From: Candidatus Didemnitutus sp. | GTDB taxonomy: Bacteria; Verrucomicrobiota; Verrucomicrobiia; Opitutales; Opitutaceae | DNA length: 13,507 nt | Assembly (NCBI GenBank): GCA_030682505.1 | Contig: JAUXOH010000462.1 | Location: forward strand, 1-13,507 | Direction of reading: 5' to 3' | Part shown: in pieces, positions 7,511 through 13,444 of the stretch | Layout: every line of letters begins with the position of its first letter | How positions within the stretch are numbered: the stretch's first letter is position 1 | Translations under genes and position numbers: made by a program | The notes under the pieces: model-generated | What the model was told of the DNA's origin: nothing | What the model saw: the letters and a program-made list of their open reading frames with translations, nothing else | Database searches by the model: none

Positions 7511-8140
7511 ATGCTCGTATTCATCGACGAATCTGGAGACCCCGGTATGCCCGCCGGCGGAAGTTGCTCCGAGTATTTTACCGTCACCTTGGTTGCATTC
7601 GAAGATCACGAGGAAGCGGCGGTCGTGGAGCAGCGGATCACTTCACTGAAACGAGAGCTGAGGCTACCCGATCATTTCGAGTTTCACTTCAGCAAACTCA
7701 AGGCCGGCTGGCGGGAGGCCTTCCTGCGCGCCGTCGCTCCCTACGAGTGGTTCTATTTCTCCGTCGTCATCAACAAGGCGGGTCTGACCGGCAAGGGATT
7801 CCAGTTTCCCGACCCGTTCTACAAATACACCTGCGGGCTGGTTTTTCAAAATGCCAAACCGTACCTCAATGATTCCATCGTGGTGATCGACGGCAGCGGC
7901 GGACGTGAATTCCGCAACCAGCTCAGAACTTATCTGCGCAAGCGGATCAACGAGGCGGGTGACGGCCAGAAGTTCATTCGCAAAGTCAAACTGCAGGACT
8001 CCAAACGAAATCTGCTGCTGCAATTGGCCGACATGGTCTGCGGTGCCGTGGCCCGGGGCTACACTCAGCCGCAGGAGAGAAATCGTTACCGCCGGCTCAT
8101 CTCCCGCCGCGAAAACCAAGTTCAATTCTGGCCAAAATAA
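7511..8140 (+). CDS. DUF3800 family protein
   Basis: The 209-residue protein carries the hallmarks of DUF3800: N-terminal FIDESGDPG (4-12), EFHFS (57-61), VIDGSG (125-130) and the C-terminal DSKRNLLLQLADMVCGAV (163-180). The spaced acidic residues suggest an RNase H-like fold and possible nuclease activity, but the family is not biochemically settled. The ATG at 7511 places the signature at residue 4, as in typical family members. A longer TTG start at 7430 would add 27 poorly conserved-looking residues and is less likely. It stands alone, 149 bp after yciH, and a terminator lies downstream at 8290-8319. DUF3800 genes are commonly found in accessory DNA and near phage-defence genes; no defence partner is visible here. 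Confidence 0.88.
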   Translation: MLVFIDESGDPGMPAGGSCSEYFTVTLVAFEDHEEAAVVEQRITSLKRELRLPDHFEFHFSKLKAGWREAFLRAVAPYEWFYFSVVINKAGLTGKGFQFPDPFYKYTCGLVFQNAKPYLNDSIVVIDGSGGREFRNQLRTYLRKRINEAGDGQKFIRKVKLQDSKRNLLLQLADMVCGAVARGYTQPQERNRYRRLISRRENQVQFWPK

Positions 8141-8530
8141 GAAGCCCCCCGACCTATCCTTGCGGAAAGAGCACCTTACGGCGCCGGTTTGGTCTGGGGG
8201 CAATTCCGGAGACACTATCGTCACGAACCCGAGGGAAATCAAGTCCACGTTACGGGGGATTTCTGTGGTTTGTCGGTACGAGGAACCGGGGCGTCACAGG
8301 ACGTCATTTTTGATTTTTTACCGGCTCGCTCGCCTCCGGGCCGGAGTGACACGCAACGGGAGCCATGCGCTGACGGACCGTTGCTCGTCAGGGGCGACTC
8401 GCGCAACCCCGGCCCGCCTCGACTTGGAATCGCGTACGCTGCCTTAAGCTGCCCTCAGGTCTCCGACTTCCGATCTCTGTCGTCCGTCCTCCGCCTCCGC
8501 CCGATGGCGGGTTAGCCTCCGCGGATTGTC
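8141..8530. other. 390-bp intergenic region
   Basis: No convincing gene was seen here. It contains a rho-independent terminator (8290-8319) and, at about 8455-8500, a pyrimidine-rich run of degenerate TCCG/CTCCG blocks. The right end leads directly into the start of the large secreted protein. No clear promoter or Shine-Dalgarno motif for that gene was found. Confidence 0.6.
8290..8319 (+). terminator. Rho-independent terminator downstream of the DUF3800 gene
   Basis: The stem GGCGTC (8290-8295) pairs with GACGTC (8300-8305) through one G-U and five Watson-Crick pairs with loop ACAG, and is followed by ATTTTTGATTTTTT. The stem is short but the T-rich tail is strong. It lies 150 bp past the DUF3800 stop codon and separates that gene from the large secreted protein. 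Confidence 0.6.
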
Positions 8531-11500
8531 ATGAGGGGTGAACCTGCTTTTCCCATGGCCGCCCTTCGCCTGCTCACCAACTCCGTCCGATTCCCGATCG
8601 AAACACGGCCAAGCCGGTCAGTCTGGCGCGGCCTCCCGTTGCTTGGCGTCCTGTTCGCCGCGTGGTTCGCACCCCACACGGGCGCGGCTCCGACGATCAC
8701 CAAGTTTCCCAATTCGCAGACCCTGGCCGTCGGAGCGAGCGTGACGCTGTCCGTCGAAGCCACCGGCACGGCACCGCTCAGCTACCAGTGGTATCGCGGG
8801 ACCACCGCCATCGCCGGCGCGACGTCGTCCACCCTCACCATCTCCAACGTCCAGCTGGCCGACGCGGGCGTCTACGCCGTCGCCGTCACCGACCCCACGG
8901 GCACGGTCCGCACGTTCACCGGTTACAGCCAGGCCTTTGCCGCCGGCAACTACCACAGTCTGTTCACCAAGACCGACGGGACCTTGTGGGCCACGGGCAA
9001 CAACAGCAGCGGTCAGCTCGGTGATGGCACGAACACCAGCCGGTTCATCCCGGTCAACGTGGCGACCGGGGTCACCGCCGTCGCGGCCGGTGCCCTCCAC
9101 AGCGTGTTCGTGAAAAGCGACGGCTCGCTGTGGGGTATGGGTTATAATTTCAACGGCCAGCTGGGCGACGGCACCACCAACAACCGCAACACGCCCGTGC
9201 AGATTGTCGCCTCCGGCGTCGTCGCCATCGCGGCTGGCAGCTACCACAGCCTGTTCCTCAAGTCCGATGGCACGCTCTGGGCGATGGGTTCCAACTTCTA
9301 TGGCCAGTTGGGCGACGGGCTCGGCACGAGCCGCTCCAGTCCCGTGCAGATCGCCTTCGACGTGCAGACCATCGCCAGCGGCACCAACCAGAGTTTCTTC
9401 ATCAAGACGGATGGATCGCTTTGGGCCTGCGGCTACAACGGCAACGGCCAGCTCGGCGACGGCACCACCGCCAACCGCAGCACGCCCGTGCAGGTCGCCA
9501 CCGGGATCATCGCGGTCTCCTCCGGCATCAACCACACCATTTTTCTCCGGTCCGACGGCACCGCCTGGGGCATGGGTTCCGGCAGCAACGGTCAGCTCGG
9601 CAACGACAGTTACAACAGCCGCCTGCTCCCCGTGCAGATTTTTTCCGGTGTGGACGCCGTCGTCGCCGGCAACTTCTCCAGCTTCTTCCACAAGGCCGAC
9701 AACACGCTCTGGGCCTGTGGCTACAACAACTACGGCCAGTTTGGCGATGGCACGACGATGCAAAGAAGCGCACCCACCCAAGTGGCGACCGGCGTGGCTA
9801 CGATGAGGGCGGGCGAGTCGTATGCCTTCTTTCTCCGGTCCGACGGCTCGCTGTGGGCCTCCGGTTACAACAGCAACGGCCAGCTCGGCGACGGTTCCTC
9901 CGCGTCACGAATCACGCCTCTGCCCGTGCTGGTGTCAACCGACACGCCGGCCGTCCTGAACATCGGATTCGCCCCGACGCTCACCTCGCAGCCGGTCTCC
10001 CTGGCCGTCAACGCCGGTTCGATTCATGCGCTATCAGTGACCGCTGGAGGCGGCACTCCGCTGTTCTACCAATGGTACAAGGATGGCACCGCCATCCCGG
10101 GCGCGACGGGCTCCACCTTCTCCATCGGGTCGTTCTCACTCGACCGGGTGGGCGCCTACACGGTGACGGTCACCAACAGCTATGGCAGCGTCACCAGCCC
10201 GACGGCGAATCTCACGATCATCTTGCCGGTGGTGACTCCGCAGATTGCCGTGGCCGACAAGGCGGTTTCCTTGGCGGCCACGACCGGCGGCGCGGGAACC
10301 GCCACCTGGCAGCTCTCCACGGACGGCGGCACCACGTGGACCACGCTCACCAACAGCGAAACCTACGCCGGCACGGACTCCCTCGCGCTCCGGATCCCCA
10401 ACGTGACCCGCGCGATGGCCCACCACCTCTTCCGCTACCAGATCACCTCCGGCAGCGGGGTGGCGACCAGCGCTCCGATCAGCATCACGGTCATCGCCTC
10501 GCCGCTCGAAATGCCCACGGCCCTCACGCTCGACCGCACCAGCGGCCGGCTCTACGTCACCGACGCCGCCGCGCAAACCGTGCTCGCGGTTTCGACCGAC
10601 CTGAAGCTCTCCGTCGTCGCAGGCAGGTTCGGCGAAACGGGCACGGCCAACGGACCCGCTGCCAGCGCGCGGTTCCACGAGCCCTCCGGCCTCGTGCTGA
10701 CTGGCGCCGGATCGCTCATCCTCGCCGACACGTCCAACTCCTCGATCCGCGAGATCAACTCAGGCGGCGCGGTCAGCACCTACGCCGGCCAGAGCGGTTC
10801 CGCCGGTTCGATCGACGGCAACACCGCCGCCGCGCGCTTCCAAGCCCCCCTCGGTCTGGCCGCCGACCTGTCCGGCAACTTCCTCGTCACCGACCAATCC
10901 GACCACACCGTGCGTCTGATCGGTGGCGGCATGGTGCAGACATTGGCCGGCCGCGTGGGCATCCCGGGTGTCGCCGACGGCCAGGGCACCGCGGCCAGCT
11001 TCAACGCGCCCAGTGGCATCGCCGTGCGGCGCGACAATTTCGCTTCCATCAGCTGGAACGGCGGCACCAACAGCTACGGCACGACCTTTGTCGCCGATCA
11101 GGGCGGCCACACGATTCGCACCATCACTTCCACGGGCTTGGTCGGCACCTACGCCGGACTCGCCGGCACGCCCGGATTCGCCAACGGCAACCGCACCTCC
11201 GCCCGCTTCCGCCAGCCCGCGGGCCTTGCCTTCGACAGCAGCGGCAACCTCTTTGTCGCCGACACCGGCAACCATGTCATCCGTCGGATCGACGTCTACG
11301 GCAACGTGACCACCTTTGCCGGCAGCCCCGGTGGCGGCGGTCTGATGGACGGAACCGGCGCGCAAGCGCAGTTTCTCCATCCCGAGGGCGTGGCGGTGGA
11401 TGCCGCAAACAATCTCTACGTCGCCGACACTGGCAACGGCGTGCTCCGCATGATCACGCCCGCCGGCAAGGTCTCGACGCTGCTCATCCTCGGCAATGTC

Positions 11501-11890
11501 CCCACCATCACCACGCAACCCGCGGGCCTCAGCCTCACGACCGGATCAAGTGCCGCGTTCTCCGTCGGCGCGACCGGTGAAGGCACGCTCTCCTACCAAT
11601 GGAAGAAGGATGGCGCGCTGATCCCCGGCGCCACGAGCTCCACTTACTCGATCGCGTCCGCCACCGCAGGCCATGCCGGCACCTACACGGTCGCCGTGGC
11701 CAACAACTGGGGTGCCACCGAGAGCGCAAGCGCCACGCTCGCGGTGACGACTCCGCCGCCGCCGCCCAGTGGAGGCGGCTCGAATGGCTCGGGTGGTGGT
11801 GGTGGCGGCGGCGCACCGACTTTGCCCTTTCTCGTGCTGCTCGGATTGATGGCGGCGGTCCGCTTCCTCCGGCAGCGTTCCAACGTCTGA
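8531..11890 (+). CDS. Large secreted Ig-like / RCC1 / NHL two-propeller protein with C-terminal anchor
   Basis: This 1119-residue protein has an N-terminal signal peptide (hydrophobic GLPLLGVLFAAWFA, likely cleavage near residue 52). Domains in order: Ig-like 1 (about 54-134, YQWYRG core); seven RCC1-type repeats (about 136-468, each with a GQLGDG-like turn and DGTLWA-like strand); Ig-like 2 (about 481-565); a divergent Ig-like 3 (about 567-657); six NHL repeats (about 659-987, ADTGNHVIRRI type); Ig-like 4 (about 990-1076). A Pro/Gly-rich linker (SGGGSNGSGGGGGGG), a hydrophobic segment and basic FLRQR close the protein. That ending resembles GlyGly-CTERM-type sorting signals. Seven RCC1 and six NHL repeats match complete seven- and six-bladed propellers. 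The likely role is cell-surface binding or carbohydrate/polymer interaction; no catalytic domain is visible. ATG 8531 is used; ATG 8555 is an alternative that keeps the signal peptide. Neither has a good Shine-Dalgarno motif. Confidence 0.9.
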   Translation: MRGEPAFPMAALRLLTNSVRFPIETRPSRSVWRGLPLLGVLFAAWFAPHTGAAPTITKFPNSQTLAVGASVTLSVEATGTAPLSYQWYRGTTAIAGATSSTLTISNVQLADAGVYAVAVTDPTGTVRTFTGYSQAFAAGNYHSLFTKTDGTLWATGNNSSGQLGDGTNTSRFIPVNVATGVTAVAAGALHSVFVKSDGSLWGMGYNFNGQLGDGTTNNRNTPVQIVASGVVAIAAGSYHSLFLKSDGTLWAMGSNFYGQLGDGLGTSRSSPVQIAFDVQTIASGTNQSFFIKTDGSLWACGYNGNGQLGDGTTANRSTPVQVATGIIAVSSGINHTIFLRSDGTAWGMGSGSNGQLGNDSYNSRLLPVQIFSGVDAVVAGNFSSFFHKADNTLWACGYNNYGQFGDGTTMQRSAPTQVATGVATMRAGESYAFFLRSDGSLWASGYNSNGQLGDGSSASRITPLPVLVSTDTPAVLNIGFAPTLTSQPVSLAVNAGSIHALSVTAGGGTPLFYQWYKDGTAIPGATGSTFSIGSFSLDRVGAYTVTVTNSYGSVTSPTANLTIILPVVTPQIAVADKAVSLAATTGGAGTATWQLSTDGGTTWTTLTNSETYAGTDSLALRIPNVTRAMAHHLFRYQITSGSGVATSAPISITVIASPLEMPTALTLDRTSGRLYVTDAAAQTVLAVSTDLKLSVVAGRFGETGTANGPAASARFHEPSGLVLTGAGSLILADTSNSSIREINSGGAVSTYAGQSGSAGSIDGNTAAARFQAPLGLAADLSGNFLVTDQSDHTVRLIGGGMVQTLAGRVGIPGVADGQGTAASFNAPSGIAVRRDNFASISWNGGTNSYGTTFVADQGGHTIRTITSTGLVGTYAGLAGTPGFANGNRTSARFRQPAGLAFDSSGNLFVADTGNHVIRRIDVYGNVTTFAGSPGGGGLMDGTGAQAQFLHPEGVAVDAANNLYVADTGNGVLRMITPAGKVSTLLILGNVPTITTQPAGLSLTTGSSAAFSVGATGEGTLSYQWKKDGALIPGATSSTYSIASATAGHAGTYTVAVANNWGATESASATLAVTTPPPPPSGGGSNGSGGGGGGGAPTLPFLVLLGLMAAVRFLRQRSNV

Positions 11891-11907
11891 AGTTGCGCAG
11901 CGCTCAG

Positions 11908-12078
11908 CCGCCCCGAACCCAATCCGGTTTGTAACGTAATACGTTACAAGTTGCCGGGTGGCTGCGGAACCGCCGGGGGCAGAAAAATCGGGCATTGATA
12001 ACATACGGTTCAGCGAGCTATCTGGAGGCAGCGGGCCAAGCCACCGGAGGTTTTATCCGGAGTCTGAATTACACTGTT
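11908..12078 (+). repeat. Cassette-boundary-like repeat, copy 1 (171 bp)
   Basis: This copy is nearly identical to 12818-12994. It begins CCGCCCCGAACCCAATCCGG 17 bp after the stop codon of the large secreted protein and ends at CACTGTT. It contains a perfect hairpin, TTGTAACGT-AAT-ACGTTACAA (11929-11949), and a second one, CCGGA-GGTTTTA-TCCGG (12044-12060). CCGGGTGGCT near 11954 can also pair with AGCCACCGG near 12040 with one bulge. The 3' half stays open in one reading frame, with no stop, into the following ORF. The next gene starts 6 bp after the repeat ends. It resembles an integron attC or other recombination boundary in position, but its ends do not match the GTTRRRY/RYYYAAC core-site consensus. 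Confidence 0.8.
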
Positions 12079-12084
12079 AGCCAA

Positions 12085-12717
12085 ATGATCGCCGCTGATC
12101 CCGCTCTCATTCAGGTTGTCCGCGAGGATCTTCGATACCTCTTCTCGAAATGGCCGAAAGGGGAGATCAGTGACGACGAACTTCGCCGCAGCAGCTGCGT
12201 CCTTCGCCGGTTACTGACCTACTCGGACCTCCACAAGGTCTGGGTCACCCTCGTTGGTAAGAAGGAATTTCTCGTTCCAAGCACCTGGATTGAGATACGT
12301 GATCCGCGGCGTTTGCCGGAGATCGATTTTGCGACTGCTTCGCCTGCCGAATCCTCGCCCGGAAATCGATTATTCTCAGTGGTAGTGTATCGTAAAATTC
12401 AAAATGGCGATGAGCCTATCCGACTGATGGAGGAGGCGCCGACCCCACTTTATACGTATCTTTTCCAAAAAACCGCTATCGTCGAAGGAGTTCCGGCATC
12501 TCGTAATGACATCGTTCAGTTTGTTGCGAACAAACTCGGCGGAGCGCACTATGATATAGTCCACCAAAAGCCGAGCGATAAGGCGCTAGACGCGATTCGG
12601 AAATTCGAAGTCATGAATCGAAAGGCTGCTATGCACGAGCTGCTGTCTTACGGCCAACAGCTTGAACGCTCCGAATCAGCACATGAACTTTTGCAATCGA
12701 TAGATGAGAAAGGCTAG
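12085..12717 (+). CDS. Unknown protein encoded between the two repeats
   Basis: The 210-residue protein was not recognised. It has no signal peptide or membrane segment. The N-terminal third is charged and probably helical (DELRRSSCVLRRLLTYSDLH), the middle has predicted strands (RLFSVVVYRKI), and the C-terminal third is helical, with FVANKLGGAHYD and an acidic/basic tail. ATG 12085, just past the repeat, is preferred. A TTG at 11995 would add 30 residues encoded within the repeat, ITYGSASYLEAAGQATGGF onward. The frame is open across the boundary, so the longer form cannot be ruled out. Codon use is more A/T-rich than in the genes to the left, suggesting horizontal origin. No Shine-Dalgarno motif was seen. 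Its position between two copies of the same repeat is like a gene cassette. Confidence 0.75.
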   Translation: MIAADPALIQVVREDLRYLFSKWPKGEISDDELRRSSCVLRRLLTYSDLHKVWVTLVGKKEFLVPSTWIEIRDPRRLPEIDFATASPAESSPGNRLFSVVVYRKIQNGDEPIRLMEEAPTPLYTYLFQKTAIVEGVPASRNDIVQFVANKLGGAHYDIVHQKPSDKALDAIRKFEVMNRKAAMHELLSYGQQLERSESAHELLQSIDEKG

Positions 12718-12817
12718 GGCCTCAAGGGCGTCAGGTTGAGGTTGCCTGGCTCGGTGGCCCCTGGCCCGGAGTGGCGATCAACAGTGATCTTCCTGTTAGA
12801 TTGGGTACCGCGCGGGC
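12718..12817 (+). other. Spacer between cassette ORF and repeat copy 2
   Basis: Two perfect small hairpins are visible: CCTCAA-GGGCGTCAGG-TTGAGG just after the stop codon, and GATCA-ACAG-TGATC near 12777-12790. Neither is followed by a T-tract. GTTAGAT at 12795-12801 fits the GTTRRRY integron core-site pattern but lies outside the repeat and may be chance. No gene was seen. Confidence 0.45.
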
Positions 12818-12994
12818 CCGCCCCGAACCCAATCCGGTTTGTAATTTAATGAGTTACAAGTTGCCGGGTTGCGCGTGGCTGCGGAACCGCCGGGGGCGGA
12901 AAATCGGGCATTGATAACCTACGGGCTAGCAAGCTATCTGGAGGCAGCGGGCCAAGCCACCGGAGGTTTTATTCGGAGTCTGAATTACACTGTT
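12818..12994 (+). repeat. Cassette-boundary-like repeat, copy 2 (177 bp)
   Basis: This is the second copy of the 11908-12078 repeat. It differs by a 7-bp insertion after GCCGGGT, a 1-bp deletion in an A-run and roughly a dozen substitutions. The first hairpin becomes TTGTAATTT-AAT-GAGTTACAA (12839-12859): the loop is unchanged and all nine pairs are kept if G-U is allowed on the plus strand. The second becomes CCGGA/TTCGG, also kept through G-U. Similarity ends exactly at GTT (12992-12994): copy 1 continues AGCC and copy 2 continues CGGC. CCGAAC at its left end is complementary to GTTCGG at its right end. Confidence 0.8.
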
Positions 12995-12996
12995 CG

Positions 12997-13378
12997 GCAA
13001 AAAAGGCGACGCACACATGTCATTCCTACGGCATATCGCTGATTCACATCTGCTCCTTGGCTTGTCTATCGCGCTATGCTTTTGCGCTGCGATCAGCATT
13101 TGTGACACGCGCGTCTTTCAAGGTAGGCGATCTGGCCTGCTTCCGCCCGATCAGCCTAATCTTCCCCGCTGGGTTGGGCTTTTCCACTTTCTCTATTGGG
13201 GACTTCTGATCGCCATAGCAGTTATCGATTGGAAGGTGGCGTTGTTCCTTTGGGTCGTGCTGTTCGCGCTGAAAGTTTCACCGATACTCGAAAACGTCGG
13301 CTGGCTTATTATCCGTCCTTTTCTGCCCAAGCATTTGAAGAATCTTCGATGGCTATGAGTCTGCGTGCAAAAAGGCGA
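12997..13378. repeat. Short direct repeat flanking the small membrane-protein ORF
   Basis: GCAAAAAAGGCGA (12997-13009) and GCAAAAAGGCGA (13367-13378) flank the 113-residue ORF, 8 bp on each side. They differ by one A. This could mark the ends of an inserted unit or be chance in A-rich sequence. Confidence 0.4.
13017..13358 (+). CDS. Small unknown membrane protein
   Basis: The 113-residue protein has about three hydrophobic segments (LLLGLSIALCFCAAISI; VGLFHFLYWGLLIAIAVI; WKVALFLWVVLFAL) and a basic C-terminus (RPFLPKHLKNLRWL). It is probably an inner-membrane protein; no family was recognised. The ATG follows repeat copy 2 by 22 bp, with a weak purine-rich AAGGCGA 8 nt upstream, one of the few plausible ribosome-binding sites in the window. 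Its frame differs from the open frame of the repeat. Base composition is A/T-richer than the left part of the window, matching the accessory segment. Confidence 0.65.
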   Translation: MSFLRHIADSHLLLGLSIALCFCAAISICDTRVFQGRRSGLLPPDQPNLPRWVGLFHFLYWGLLIAIAVIDWKVALFLWVVLFALKVSPILENVGWLIIRPFLPKHLKNLRWL

Positions 13379-13397
13379 ACCAGTAGGAATGAGAAGG

Positions 13398-13439
13398 CGT
13401 AGAGCGTCTCGCGTGAGAGCGGGAGACGGATAATCTACG
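13398..13439 (+). ncRNA. Nested stem-loop directly upstream of the IS110 transposase, candidate bridge-RNA segment
   Basis: The outer stem CGTAGA (13398-13403) / TCTACG (13434-13439) encloses the inner stem CGTCTC (13405-13410) / GAGACG (13423-13428), extended by CG/CG across a G-G mismatch with loop TGAGAG. It ends 5 nt before the transposase ATG. IS110-family elements encode a structured bridge RNA in the non-coding end next to the recombinase gene, upstream in IS110-type and downstream in IS1111-type. The structure is seen directly; the bridge-RNA identity is inference. Confidence 0.35.
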
Positions 13440-13444
13440 TCTTT

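Noticed and set aside
8465..8485. Minus-strand AGATCGGAAG resembles a sequencing adapter
   Set aside because: Only ten bases match before divergence, and the stretch lies inside a run of similar TCCG blocks, so chance is the better explanation.
8141..8515. Frames of 180 and 108 codons running past the DUF3800 stop
   Set aside because: They are extensions of out-of-frame overlaps with no domain. The region holds a terminator instead.
12376..12567. 63-codon minus-strand ORF within the unknown cassette gene
   Set aside because: It is fully inside the longer plus-strand ORF, which better fits the cassette layout, and no motif was seen.
11908..12994. Canonical class 1-type integron attC sites
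   Set aside because: The core sites GTTAGCC and GTTCGGC do not fit GTTRRRY, the left ends do not fit RYYYAAC, and no attI or integrase is visible. The idea is kept only as a non-canonical hypothesis.
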